Assembly (NCBI GenBank): GCA_035943635.1
Contig: DASZBX010000107.1
Location: 1-64,000 of the forward strand
Source: DASZBX01 sp035943635
GTDB lineage: Bacteria > Actinomycetota > Actinomycetes > Streptomycetales > Catenulisporaceae
DNA length: 64,000 bases
Reading direction: 5' to 3'
In this document: one piece after another, positions 52,058 through 60,443 of the stretch
Layout of the letters: the number at the start of each line of letters is the position of its first letter
How positions within the stretch are numbered: position 1 is the stretch's first letter
Program-made: the position numbers and the translations under genes
The notes under the pieces: model-generated
The model's database searches: none
What the model was told of the DNA's origin: nothing
What the model saw: the letters and a program-made list of their open reading frames with translations, nothing else

Positions 52058-53212
52058 ATGCGCCGTTCGACCATCGTCATGCTAGTCGTCGGCGTCCTGC
52101 TGCTCACCGCGTCCGCCGCCACCCGGTTCCTGGCCTATCCGGCCCTGGACCAGCTGCCCGCGAACTTCGACCGCACGGCCGTGTACAGCGGCACCGGCTC
52201 GTTCCTGAACCCGACCGCGCTGCAGGACGGCGACGCCGCGAACGCCCTGCTGCTCAACCAGGACGTGGCCGTGGACCGGCACGTCAAGGTGACCAGCACG
52301 CACGACAGCACCGCAGTGGTCGAAGACGACATCACCGGCAAGATCACGAACGGCACGACCGTCCTGAGTCTGGACCACACCTGGGCGATCGACCGCAAGA
52401 CCATGCAGGCCGCGCCCGCGCCGGCCGGCGTGACCGTCGACCCGCACCAGGGCATCACGATCGCCTTCCCGCTCGACGTGAAGCAGCAGAACTACACCTA
52501 CTGGGACTCCAACACCCAGCAGGCCGCCCCGGCGAAGTACGAGCGCACCGAGAGCTACTCCGGGCGCACCGCCTACGTCTTCACCGTCGCGGTCAACGGC
52601 CAGGTCAAGGATCCCAAGCTGCTCGCCGCGCTGCCGACCGCGCTGCCCAAGTCGCTGATCCAGGTGCTGGCCGGGCTGCTTCCGGCCGCCGCGCAGGGAC
52701 GGTTGCAGGCGGCCGCGCCGAGCCTGCCGGCCCAGATCCCGCTGGCCTACACCTCGTCGAACTCGATCACCGCGTGGATCGACTCGCAGACCGGGCTGCC
52801 GCTGAACGTCGAGCAGAAGCAGACCGTCACCGCCGGGCTGAGCCTGGCCGGCACCGCGGTCCCGCTGCTGCCGGTGCTCCAGCTGAGCATCGCGAACACC
52901 CCGGCCTCGGTCAGCCAGGCCACCACGGACGCGAAGAACTATGCCGAGGCGCTGTCGGCCGTCGGCACCTGGGTCCCGCTGATCCTGCTCGTGCTCGGCC
53001 TGCTGTTCCTGGCGCTGGCCGTGCTGATGCAGCGCCGGCGCCGGCCGGCCACTCCGGCCGCGTTCACCGGCCCGGGCGGCCCGGACGGGGACGGCGGGAC
53101 CGGCGGCTGGGGCGGGTTCGGCGACGCCGGGGGCACCGGCGACGCGGGCGGCTCGGCCGGGTCCGGCGCCCGGGCCGGCGCCTCCGGGCCGGGCCGGCGA
53201 ACCGGGACCTGA
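52058..53212 (+). CDS. DUF3068 / PorA-family membrane-anchored protein
   Basis: This 384-aa protein has an N-terminal helix (TIVMLVVGVLLLTASAATRF), a large extracytoplasmic domain and a C-terminal helix (WVPLILLVLGLLFLALAVLM). A basic stop-transfer RRRRRP and a Gly-rich cytoplasmic tail follow. LPANFDRTAVYSGTGSFL, DVAVDRHVKVTS and the YESGRTAYVF-like strand fit the DUF3068 family, often called porin PorA family. The function is unknown; such proteins are envelope-associated in actinobacteria. A strong terminator follows. Confidence 0.82.
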   Translation: MRRSTIVMLVVGVLLLTASAATRFLAYPALDQLPANFDRTAVYSGTGSFLNPTALQDGDAANALLLNQDVAVDRHVKVTSTHDSTAVVEDDITGKITNGTTVLSLDHTWAIDRKTMQAAPAPAGVTVDPHQGITIAFPLDVKQQNYTYWDSNTQQAAPAKYERTESYSGRTAYVFTVAVNGQVKDPKLLAALPTALPKSLIQVLAGLLPAAAQGRLQAAAPSLPAQIPLAYTSSNSITAWIDSQTGLPLNVEQKQTVTAGLSLAGTAVPLLPVLQLSIANTPASVSQATTDAKNYAEALSAVGTWVPLILLVLGLLFLALAVLMQRRRRPATPAAFTGPGGPDGDGGTGGWGGFGDAGGTGDAGGSAGSGARAGASGPGRRTGT

Positions 53213-53260
53213 CCGCCGTCCGGCCGGTATCCGACCCCTGATCGACCTGCTCTGGTACGT

Positions 53261-53300
53261 GACTGAGCCCGGGAAGCGCCGTTGCTTCCCGGGCTCAGTC
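53261..53300 (+). terminator. Perfect-stem hairpin terminator after the DUF3068 gene
   Basis: GACTGAGCCCGGGAAGC pairs perfectly with GCTTCCCGGGCTCAGTC (17 bp) around a GCCGTT loop, 49 bp after the stop codon. Confidence 0.85.
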
Positions 53301-53337
53301 GTCTGCCGGCCGGATCGTCGGCCGTCAGACTGTCAGG

Positions 53338-53507
53338 GCACTTAGAGTGTGCGCGGAATGGGGTGCCTCCCTGGGCGGTTCAGGACCGAGCCTGGCGGTG
53401 CCGTGGGCGGCGGCGCATACTTTTTCGTCGGTAACGTCGCCCACGGTGCCGCCAGGCGATGTGTCATCAACCGCCCAGGGAGGCACCCCATTCCGCGCGC
53501 GCACTTA
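53338..53507. mobile_element. Fold-back (MITE-like) element with 8-bp flanking direct repeat, copy 4
   Basis: Outer arms of 32 bp (53349-53380 and 53468-53499) are inverted repeats with one mismatch. Inner 19-bp arms (CCTGGCGGTGCCGTGGGCG and CGCCCACGGTGCCGCCAGG) fold further. The centre reads GCATACTTTTTCGTCG, resembling the centres of copies 1-3. The sequence GCACTTAG occurs directly at both edges (53338-53345 and 53500-53507), as expected for a target-site duplication. The right copy contains the stop codon of the WxL-like gene, so insertion left that gene intact. Confidence 0.7.
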
Positions 53508-54047
53508 GGCCACCGAGTGGGTCACGGTGCCGGTGTAGGTGCCCACGACGGCCGCGGCCGGGACGGCCACGACGATGGTCGGGTCCCAGGTCGCGGAGTT
53601 GTTGCCGACGCCCGCGGTCAGGCTGTAGGCGGTGCGGGAGGTGGACAGGGCCTGGGCCAGCAGGGCGGTGGCCTGGCCGGGGGTGAAGACGCCGACGCCG
53701 GTGGTGGCGGTGGCCAGCCCGGACCAGTAGGACACGGCCGTGGTCGGCACGGTCTCCGGGGCGGTCCCGCCGCCGGTGGTGAAGCTGGTGGAGGTGACCG
53801 AGGCGGTCCAGGAGGCGACCAGCAGGCCGCGGCCGTCGGTGACGGTCACCGCGCCGAGCGCGCCGGAGACGGTCCCGCCGGGGGTGCCGGTGCCCAGGGC
53901 GGCCGAGGCGGGGACGGTGATGCTCAGGCCGGTGCCCGAGACGACGAAGGTGGTGGTGGTTCCGCCGGAGGTGGCGGCGTAGGCCGGGGCCGCGACGGCG
54001 GCGGCGGCCAGGGTGGCGATGATCGGGAGGGCACGGCGGATGCGCAT
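53505..54047 (-). CDS. Secreted WxL-like surface protein
   Basis: This 180-aa protein has a Sec signal peptide (ALPIIATLAAAAVAAPAYA-AT) and a single beta-rich domain resembling actinobacterial WxL-like modules: TVSGALGAVTVTDGRG, LLVASWTASVTSTSFTTGGG, and a closing NNSATWDPTIVVAVPAAAVV GTYTGTVTHSVA-type strand pair. WxL domains bind peptidoglycan non-covalently. The neighbouring DUF916-like gene encodes the usual partner. AGAAAG precedes the ATG at 54047. A fold-back element inserted exactly at its stop codon. Confidence 0.72.
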   Translation of the reverse strand: MRIRRALPIIATLAAAAVAAPAYAATSGGTTTTFVVSGTGLSITVPASAALGTGTPGGTVSGALGAVTVTDGRGLLVASWTASVTSTSFTTGGGTAPETVPTTAVSYWSGLATATTGVGVFTPGQATALLAQALSTSRTAYSLTAGVGNNSATWDPTIVVAVPAAAVVGTYTGTVTHSVA

Positions 54048-54170
54048 AGTCACGCTTTCTGTCTGGGGCGGGAGGAGTCCTGAACGACCCGTTATGGGTA
54101 CACCATGACCTACCCATGGGTATTGTGAGGTGTATATCGGTGTATTCACTAGGCGTGTCGGGTGAATCTG

Positions 54171-55205
54171 CTACCTGCGACGCCGCCGGGCCACCGGCAC
54201 GGCCACCGCGCCGAGCATGACCAGGCCGGCCGCGGCCCCGGTGATCAGGCCGGTGTGGCTGCGCCGGCCCACCACGTAGGCGGCCACCGCGGCCGCGGCG
54301 CCGGGGGCGTTCGGGAAGGTGATCTTGCCCGCGTAGGTCTGGTCCAGCAGGCCGCTGCGCAGCTCCACGGTCGCGGTCCACGGCCCGTTCGGGATCTGGC
54401 CGGGGATGACGGCGGTGACCGGCTCGGTCTGGCCCGGGGCCAGGGTCGTGCCGAGTTCGACCTCGTAGGGTCCGGCCGAGAGCGAGCCGGACACCGACGT
54501 GAGCGTCACGGTGCCGTTCAGGTCCAGTGCGCGCCCGCCGGTGTTGTGCACCAGGGCCTTGACGGTGTCCTGGCCCTTGGCGTTGCGCCCGGCGGTCAGG
54601 GTGTCCACGGCCAGCGAGGAGGCGGACGGGTTGTCGCCGCCGACGTTCAGGTAGATCCGGATGCCGACCCGGTTGACCGTGGTCAGCGTCCCGTTGGCGC
54701 CGGGCCGGGTGACCTGGGCCCAGATCACGCCGTAGCGCTCACCGGGCGCGGCGTCCTTGGGCACCGCGATGGTGACCGTGTCGATCGCGTAGCTGCCGGC
54801 CGGGATGGTGACCGTGTTCTGCGAGGTGGAGATCCAGGTGGTCAGTTCGCTGGCGGTCGCGCCGGGGTCGCCGTTGAAGCTGCCGCCCGAGATGGTCGCG
54901 GCGTCCGGGTAGACGCTGGCCTGCAGGTCCGACGAGCCGGCGCTGTAGAGCTCGACCCGGCGGTGGATGACGTCGCCGGGCTGGAGGTTGTCGATGATGT
55001 ACTCCTTGGCCCGCGGGTCGTTCGCCTCGGCGGTCGGCGCGTCCATCAGCTGCAGGCCGAAGCTGCCGTGGTCGGAGAACGTGGCCGACAGCCCGGTCGG
55101 GGCCGGGTTCGGGCTGGTCGGGCCGTCTGCCCGGGCGGACGCCGGGAGGAGTGCGGCCCCGGCGATCAACAGAGTGGTGAGAGCTGTGGTCAAGGTTGTG
55201 CGCAC
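54171..55205 (-). CDS. DUF916-type WxL-partner surface protein with C-terminal membrane anchor
   Basis: This 344-aa protein has a signal peptide (TLLIAGAALLPASARA), an N-terminal DUF916/WxL peptidoglycan-binding-like domain (FGLQLMDAPTAEANDPRAKE, YIIDNLQPGDVIHRRVELY, VAVPKDAAPGERYGVIWAQV) and a second Ig-like domain. A C-terminal membrane helix (TGLITGAAAGLVMLGAVAVP) with an RRRRR stop follows. It precedes the WxL-like gene on the same strand. Pairs of DUF916 and WxL proteins form cell-surface complexes in Gram-positive bacteria. Confidence 0.82.
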   Translation of the reverse strand: MRTTLTTALTTLLIAGAALLPASARADGPTSPNPAPTGLSATFSDHGSFGLQLMDAPTAEANDPRAKEYIIDNLQPGDVIHRRVELYSAGSSDLQASVYPDAATISGGSFNGDPGATASELTTWISTSQNTVTIPAGSYAIDTVTIAVPKDAAPGERYGVIWAQVTRPGANGTLTTVNRVGIRIYLNVGGDNPSASSLAVDTLTAGRNAKGQDTVKALVHNTGGRALDLNGTVTLTSVSGSLSAGPYEVELGTTLAPGQTEPVTAVIPGQIPNGPWTATVELRSGLLDQTYAGKITFPNAPGAAAAVAAYVVGRRSHTGLITGAAAGLVMLGAVAVPVARRRRR

Positions 55206-55482
55206 GTCACTGGTCCCCGCTGCGGTCGGCCGGGCCGGACGGCTCCGGTCGCCGTCGCCCGGCGGCTATCTCGGACGAACCAGACAATAGTGAGCTAAAG
55301 GGCGTAACGCGTGGTGCGACACGGCGGTCTGGTGTGGCAGGTTTAGATGAATCATGGAGAGTATGCGCATTTGCCATTATTGCGACCGAATTATGCTTGT
55401 CGTGACGGCCCGCCGAAGCTGCGGCGGCGAGGTCACCGCGGCGTGCACGACGAGGCGGGACCGAGGATCAGGAGGCGGCGCG

Positions 55483-56193
55483 GTGGGCACGAGCGGACGC
55501 GGGACGCCGATACGCCGCCACCCCCGAACGGCCCGGTCCACGCTCGTCGCGCTGCTGGCCGCGACCCTGCTGTCCGGCTGCGGCTCGTTCTATCCGCGCA
55601 CGAACACCCAGCCCCTGCCCGCCAACCCGGTCGTCCCGGTCACCGCGCGGATCCGGCATCCGTACATCCCGCCGCCCCCGCCTCCGCCTCCGCCCGACCC
55701 CGGGACGTTGCCGCAGACCACTGTGCTGCCGCGCTCCGACGACCCGGCTTTCCAGGCCGGCGCGCTGGCGCTGTGGCGCTCGATCGTGACCGGCGACGTC
55801 TCCGCAGCCCAGTCCTTCTTCTTCCCTGAGACCGCGTATGTGCAGGTCAAGGGCATCTGGAACCCGCAGGAGGACTACCAGGACCGGTTGATCACCTGGT
55901 ACGACCTGGACATCCGGGCCGCGCACGACCACCTCGGCGCCGACGCCGCGGCCGCGCAGCTTCTCGGCGTCCAGGTCCCCACCGAGCAGGCGGAGTGGAT
56001 CGAGCCGGGCGTGGAGTACAACAAGGGTTCGTACTACCGCGTCTACGGCACCCGGCTGGCCTACCGGCTCGACGGCCAGACCCACTCGATCGGGATCTTC
56101 TCGCTGATCTCCTGGCGCGGGGAGTGGTACGTCGTGCACCTGGGCCCGAGCACCAGGCCGGCCACCGAGGGCATCGTCTTCGACCCCGCCTGA
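55483..56193 (+). CDS. Putative lipoprotein, unknown function
   Basis: This protein of about 236 aa has a basic N-terminus, a hydrophobic segment and a lipobox (LVALLAATLLSGCG). A Pro-rich spacer (a run of nine Pro after YI) leads to a folded domain of about 150 residues (FQAGALALWRSIVTGDVSAA, YNKGSYYRVYGTRLAYRLDG, SLISWRGEWYVVHLGP). The domain resembles NTF2-like/SnoaL-type folds in outline, but I cannot assign it. The GTG at 55483 follows AGGAGG. A nested hairpin terminator lies just downstream. Confidence 0.7.
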   Translation: MGTSGRGTPIRRHPRTARSTLVALLAATLLSGCGSFYPRTNTQPLPANPVVPVTARIRHPYIPPPPPPPPPDPGTLPQTTVLPRSDDPAFQAGALALWRSIVTGDVSAAQSFFFPETAYVQVKGIWNPQEDYQDRLITWYDLDIRAAHDHLGADAAAAQLLGVQVPTEQAEWIEPGVEYNKGSYYRVYGTRLAYRLDGQTHSIGIFSLISWRGEWYVVHLGPSTRPATEGIVFDPA

Positions 56194-56228
56194 CGCCGCA
56201 GGCCCGGCACGACGGCCGACGGCGAAAA

Positions 56229-56278
56229 CGCCCGGCGCCCGCCCCCGCGCGGATTCTCGCGGAGACGGGCGCCGGGCG
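56229..56278 (+). terminator. Nested GC hairpin after the lipoprotein gene
   Basis: The outer arms CGCCCGGCGCCCG and CGGGCGCCGGGCG pair perfectly, and an inner CCGCG/CGCGG stem strengthens the fold. It lies 36 bp after the lipoprotein stop and 3 bp before the next start codon. Confidence 0.75.
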
Positions 56279-56280
56279 GC

Positions 56281-56565
56281 TTGTCACCTACACTGCCTGA
56301 CGGCGGAATCGAGCTGTCGGCGGCCGAGATCGAGGCGCTCGATGCCCGGTGGGCCTCCAGTTGGGCGCCTCGCGCCGTCGCGCGGAAGCTGAGTGGGATC
56401 GAAACACCCTGGTATGTGGCCGCCGGGTGGGCGTTGGATCTGTTCCGCGGCGAGCAGACGCGCAGGCACGGCGCCGTTCCGCACCTGACCACGGCACGAC
56501 GCCAGACCCTGGCCGAGCTGCTCGCCCGCGTGCACCCGGGGCACCCCTGGCTCGCGGATCTGTGA
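56281..56565 (+). pseudogene. Nucleotidyltransferase remnant with a large internal deletion
   Basis: The 94-codon frame joins the N-terminal motif of aminoglycoside-nucleotidyltransferase-like proteins (TPWYVAAGWALDLFRGEQTR-R-H) directly to what looks like their C-terminal end (RRQTLAELLARVHPGHPWLA-D-L). The acidic catalytic strand that normally follows T-R-x-H and the middle of the enzyme are missing. The frame has stayed open, but the protein cannot be an active transferase. The TTG start lies immediately behind a terminator hairpin, which also argues against expression. Confidence 0.6.
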
Positions 56566-56665
56566 ACTGCGAAAGGCGACATCGGCCCGGCTCCGCGAAG
56601 AGAAACGCGTCAATCGCGCAGCCGGGCTGACACCGCAGACCTTTTCAGGGTATTGCGCGTTCGTA

Positions 56666-57340
56666 CTACACCACGATGTGGTCGAGGTCCGGCGCGCCGG
56701 TGGTTCCACTACCGGAGAACTCGATCGTGTTGCTGCTGCCCGCCTTGAGCGACACCTTCACGGTGGCCGTGTCGATGACGCTGTAGCTGCCGGACGAGGA
56801 CTCTGCGAAGGTGACGGTCTGAGCGGTCCCGTTGACCGTGATCACCGCGGGCCGGGCCTTGCCGACACTGAGGTAGTACACAGTCATCGTGTACCTCCCG
56901 GCCGAGGGCTCGCTGATCCCGGTGAAGGTGACAGTGCCCTTACCACCACCCCCGATCGCGCTCACCTTCTGCCCGTCCGAACAGCCCTGGCCGCCGAGCC
57001 ACAGGCCGAAGTGCCACATCTTCGGGCCGCCGTCCGGGCCCTGGCCGCTCCAGTCCTGGTCGCACTCGGTGCAGTCGTCCGCCATCACGAAGTACTTGCC
57101 GACCCGCGGGACCCAGATGATCGTGCCGGTCGGGGCCTCGGACTTGTCGGTGGCGAAGGTGATCGGGTCCGAGTACGTCCCGGTGCCGCCGGCGCACCCG
57201 CCGGAAGCGGTCGCGCAGCCGGGCGGGGTGTTGTCGTACCACCCGTAGAAGGTCAGCCAGACCTGCTGGCTGGTGCCCGCCGCGTAGGCCGGCGCGGTGC
57301 CGGCGAGCATGGCGCCCACCGCCGCGCATACTGGCTTCAT
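56666..57340 (-). CDS. Secreted expansin-like protein with C-terminal carbohydrate-binding module
   Basis: This 224-aa protein has a short signal peptide (VCAAVGAMLAGTAPAYA). Residues about 25-115 resemble a barwin/expansin-type double-psi beta-barrel: TFYGWYDNTPPGC, GTYSDPITFATDKSEAPTGT, VGKYFVMADDCTECDQDW. A CBM6/35-like module follows at about 130-224 (GRYTMTVYYLSVG, PAVITVNGTAQTV, GSSNTIEFSG, APDLDHIVV). Several Cys are placed for disulfides. It probably binds and loosens cell-wall or plant polysaccharide. A palindromic operator candidate lies about 80 bp upstream. Confidence 0.75.
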   Translation of the reverse strand: MKPVCAAVGAMLAGTAPAYAAGTSQQVWLTFYGWYDNTPPGCATASGGCAGGTGTYSDPITFATDKSEAPTGTIIWVPRVGKYFVMADDCTECDQDWSGQGPDGGPKMWHFGLWLGGQGCSDGQKVSAIGGGGKGTVTFTGISEPSAGRYTMTVYYLSVGKARPAVITVNGTAQTVTFAESSSGSYSVIDTATVKVSLKAGSSNTIEFSGSGTTGAPDLDHIVV

Positions 57341-57417
57341 CCTGCCCCCGATCTAGGAAAACTGTTTTACAACGTGAGTGCAGAATCGGCGCCCGGCGGC
57401 GGCAGGCCAATGGTCTA

Positions 57418-57436
57418 GTTAGTAAAATTTCCTAAC
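57418..57436. promoter_or_regulatory. Palindromic operator candidate upstream of the expansin/CBM gene
   Basis: GTTAGTAAAATTTCCTAAC is a 19-bp palindrome with one mismatched pair, in an AT-rich island about 80 bp upstream of the start at 57340. A weaker relative (CTAGGAAAACTGTTTTAC) lies at 57354-57371. Similar GTTAGGAAA-type sites are, from memory, common upstream of secreted polysaccharide-degrading genes in streptomycetes. The regulator is not identified. Confidence 0.5.
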
Positions 57437-57657
57437 TAATGCCCCGAAGTCCGTCCGTCCTCGGCAAACCGGCCGCCACAACTGCCGCCGCAGGCGTTTG
57501 AACTGTGCGGAAACGGCGAGTGGCACTGGCAGGCGTGGATGGACAGGCCTCGGCACGACGGCAGCAGCCCGGTGGACCCGCACATGGATGTGTCGGTGGA
57601 CACATGTGACGGATTGGTAAGGTTGGGATTCGCCTTCAACAGGGGAGGGTGCGCCAG

Positions 57658-58965
57658 ATGACCTTGAGCGCCGCCAAGAGCAGACCGGAAAAACCGGCCA
57701 GAGTGCCCAAGCAGTCCGCGTCGTTCGAGACGCCCGCGTCGTCGACGTCCGCCAAGTCGGCCAAGTCGGCCAAGTCGGCTAAAACGACCAAGACCGCCAA
57801 GACGACTGCCGAGTCCGACCAGACCGTGGTCGTGCCCAGGTCCGCGAGGACGGCCAAGCCGGCCAAGGCAGCCAAGCCGAGCAGCCCGGCCAGATCCTCG
57901 GCCAAACCGGCCCGGACCGCCAAGCCCGGACGCTTCGCCCGGTCGACCGGCCCGGCCGCGGATCCGAACGCGACCACCGTCAGCACGTCGACAGACCTCT
58001 CCGCCGCCCGGGAACCGACCACCAACGGCGTGATCGCCAAGGCCGCGCTGATCATCGTGGTCAGCGCCGTGCTTTTCGCCCTCGCCTACGTGGTCGCCGT
58101 GCGCACCCAGGTCGGCCAGCGGTTCGAGGACGCGGTCTGGGTCGGCTCCGGGGAGACCGCGATCCAGCGCCCGGTCCAGGCCAGCAACGCGCTCAGCCGG
58201 ATCGACGACTGGTCCGGCGGCGCCGCGGTGGCCGCCGTCTTCCTGATCGGCCTGCTGCGCCGGCGGATCGCGCTCGCCCTGACCGGGGTGGCCGTGGTCG
58301 GCGCCAGCATCGTCACCGCCGAGGTGATCAAGGACCGGCTGCCCCGGCCGAACCTGGTGCCCGGCGCCTTCAACGCCGGCAACAGCTTTCCCAGCGGGCA
58401 CACCTCGGTCGCCATGGCCCTGATGTTCGCGCTGATCCTGGTCGTCCCCTACCGGATCCGGGGCCTGGTCGCGTTCTGCTCGGCCCTGCTGGCCACCGGG
58501 ATCGGCGCACTGACCATCGTGGCCCGCTGGCACCGGCCCAGCGACACCCTCGGCGCGGACCTGCTGGTCCTGGCCTACGCGAGCCTGGCCGTGCTGATCC
58601 TGGCCCTGATGGGCCACGTACGCCCGGCCACCCTGCGCTACTCCAGCACCAAGACGATCCGCAGCATCTTCGTGGTCGGGCCGATCGTGCTCGGCACCTT
58701 CCTGGCCCTGTGCGGCGCGGCGGTCTTCGCGGTGCTCACGTTCTACCACCCGGCCCAGTTCGCCGCCGTCTCCTCCGGCAACAAGGCCGCGTTCATCGCC
58801 GGCTGCCTGCTCGCCCTGGCCGGCAGCGGCCTGGTGACCCTCGCCCTGCTCTGGCTGCTGCGCCAGCTCGACCTGGTTCCCCCCTTGCCCGGCGTGATGT
58901 CCCGGCTCAAGATGGGAGGGGAGTACCGCCGAGCGACGACAGCCGACAAGGAGAATCCGTCGTGA
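57658..58965 (+). CDS. PAP2-superfamily membrane phosphatase with Lys/Ala/Ser/Thr-repeat N-terminus
   Basis: In this protein of about 435 aa, residues 1-110 are a basic low-complexity tail with repeated S-A-K-S-A-K and T-A-K. Membrane helices follow. The acid-phosphatase signature is complete: KDRLPRP (K-x6-R-P type), FPSGHTS and RWHRPSDTLGADLL. PAP2 enzymes dephosphorylate lipid phosphates such as undecaprenyl or phosphatidyl phosphates on the outer membrane face. Three more helices follow. I prefer the ATG at 57658 with AGGGGAGGG. It overlaps the following DJ-1/PfpI gene by 4 bp. Confidence 0.87.
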   Translation: MTLSAAKSRPEKPARVPKQSASFETPASSTSAKSAKSAKSAKTTKTAKTTAESDQTVVVPRSARTAKPAKAAKPSSPARSSAKPARTAKPGRFARSTGPAADPNATTVSTSTDLSAAREPTTNGVIAKAALIIVVSAVLFALAYVVAVRTQVGQRFEDAVWVGSGETAIQRPVQASNALSRIDDWSGGAAVAAVFLIGLLRRRIALALTGVAVVGASIVTAEVIKDRLPRPNLVPGAFNAGNSFPSGHTSVAMALMFALILVVPYRIRGLVAFCSALLATGIGALTIVARWHRPSDTLGADLLVLAYASLAVLILALMGHVRPATLRYSSTKTIRSIFVVGPIVLGTFLALCGAAVFAVLTFYHPAQFAAVSSGNKAAFIAGCLLALAGSGLVTLALLWLLRQLDLVPPLPGVMSRLKMGGEYRRATTADKENPS

Positions 58966-59534
58966 CCAGGATTTTGATTCTGACCGGAGACGCCGCCGAG
59001 GACCTCGAGGTGATGTACCCGTACCAGCGCCTGCTCGAGGAGGGCTACGAGGTCGACATCGCCGCCCCGAGCAAGAAGAAGCTGCAGTTCGTGGTGCACG
59101 ACTTCGTCGAGGGCTACGACACCTACACCGAACGGCCCGGGCGCAGCTGGCCGGCCGACGTGGCCTTCGCGGACGTGGACCCGGCCGACTACGCGGCCGT
59201 GGTGGTGCCCGGCGGCCGGGCGCCGGAGTACCTGCGCAACGACCCGCACTGCCAGCGGATCATCCAGCACTTCTTCGCCGCCGACAAGCCGGTCGCCCAG
59301 CTGTGCCACGGACCGCTGATCAGCGCCGCCGCCGGAGTCCTGGGCGGGCGCAGCACCGCGGCCTACCCGGCCCTGGCCCCGGACATCGCGGCCGCGGGCG
59401 GGTACTTCGTGGACGACGCGGCGGTGGTGGACGGGACCCTGGTCTCCGGCCGCGCCTGGCCGGACCACCCGGCCTGGATGCGCGAGTTCGTCAAGATCCT
59501 GCGGGCCAAGGCCCCGGCCGGAGAAGTCGCCTGA
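58962..59534 (+). CDS. DJ-1/PfpI family protein
   Basis: This 190-aa protein starts VTRILILTGDAAEDLEVMYP, has the elbow Cys in VAQLCHGPLI, VVVPGGRAPEYLRND before it, and ends AWMREFVKIL. The E-D-L-E glutamate and the Cys form the typical reactive pair. Family roles include chaperone, deglycase, protease-like and amidase functions, and the exact activity is not inferable. The GTG start overlaps the PAP2 stop (GTGA), with AAGGAG upstream, so it is translationally coupled to the membrane phosphatase. Confidence 0.88.
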   Translation: MTRILILTGDAAEDLEVMYPYQRLLEEGYEVDIAAPSKKKLQFVVHDFVEGYDTYTERPGRSWPADVAFADVDPADYAAVVVPGGRAPEYLRNDPHCQRIIQHFFAADKPVAQLCHGPLISAAAGVLGGRSTAAYPALAPDIAAAGGYFVDDAAVVDGTLVSGRAWPDHPAWMREFVKILRAKAPAGEVA

Positions 59535-59556
59535 CCCAGCCGCTCAGCCGAACGGA

Positions 59557-60414
59557 TCAAGCCGCCTGGGGCAGTACCTTCGCCCAGGCGGCTTCGCCCT
59601 GCACGGCGCGGAAGTCGTAGCGCGCTTCGACCCGGGTCAGCGCGACGAGGCTGACCGAGGACGAACCCCAGTCCCGGCCGAGGTGGCCGCCGCGCACCAG
59701 CAGCGCCCGCGGATCGGCCGGGTCCAGCCCGGCGCCGTCGGCCACGGCCAGCCAGTCGCCCCACGCCGCCGACGAAGATGCAGAAGCCGCCGACGCCGAT
59801 TGCGGCTGCGGCTGCGGCTGCGGCTGCGGTTGCGGCCGGTGCGCGGCGCCGAGCAGCGGCCGGAAGTGGTCGACCCGGGCGCGCATGTGCTGCGCCTCCG
59901 GGCTCACCTCGCCGCCCGTGCTCCGGACCCCGCCCTCGAGGCCGCTGTTGACGATGATGTGCAACCCGGCGGCCAGATTCTGCTCGGCCAGGCGCTCGCC
60001 GTCCCAACTCCACAGACACGCCGCATCGGGCGTCGCGAGCAGCAGGTGGAACGGGTCGTAGCGTTCGAGGTCGAGCGCGTCGAGCCCTTTGCCCGCACCG
60101 GAATCCGCGCCGCCCGCCGCGCCGCCGATCTCCCCGGCGGCCAGCAGCAGCGGCAGTTCGCCCCGGGACAGCCGCACGTCCGCCGGCGCGTCCAGGCCGC
60201 GTCCGTTGAGCACGCACGCGACCCGCGGCCGGGCGGAGTTCACCGCGAGCCAGGTGCCGCCGGCCTGCAGGTCCTGGCCGCCGACCAGCTCGGGCCACCG
60301 CGGCCAGTGCCGCCCCGGACCGACCCAGGGCCGGTCCAGGAACTCGTCGCGGACGCCGATCAGCAGCACCGGCACAGGGGACGCGGGATCGACGTCAAGC
60401 ACGGTCGTGCACAT
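59557..60414 (-). CDS. NRDE/TANGO2-family protein
   Basis: This 285-aa protein starts MCTTVL with the conserved Cys2. Its name motif N-R-D-E reads V-R-D-E (GVRDEFLDRP), and GGTWLAVN is kept. It ends with the family's C-terminal strands (VSLVALTRVEARYDFRAV). Mid-protein there is a PQPQPQPQPQPQ run encoded by a hexanucleotide GCGGCT-type repeat, followed by an Ala/Ser run. Family members are implicated in heme or lipid handling, with biochemical function unclear. I placed the start at the ATG at 60414. It diverges from a NUDIX gene 30 bp away. Confidence 0.75.
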   Translation of the reverse strand: MCTTVLDVDPASPVPVLLIGVRDEFLDRPWVGPGRHWPRWPELVGGQDLQAGGTWLAVNSARPRVACVLNGRGLDAPADVRLSRGELPLLLAAGEIGGAAGGADSGAGKGLDALDLERYDPFHLLLATPDAACLWSWDGERLAEQNLAAGLHIIVNSGLEGGVRSTGGEVSPEAQHMRARVDHFRPLLGAAHRPQPQPQPQPQPQSASAASASSSAAWGDWLAVADGAGLDPADPRALLVRGGHLGRDWGSSSVSLVALTRVEARYDFRAVQGEAAWAKVLPQAA

Positions 60415-60443
60415 GCGGCTATTGGACCACGGCGGCGCCACTT

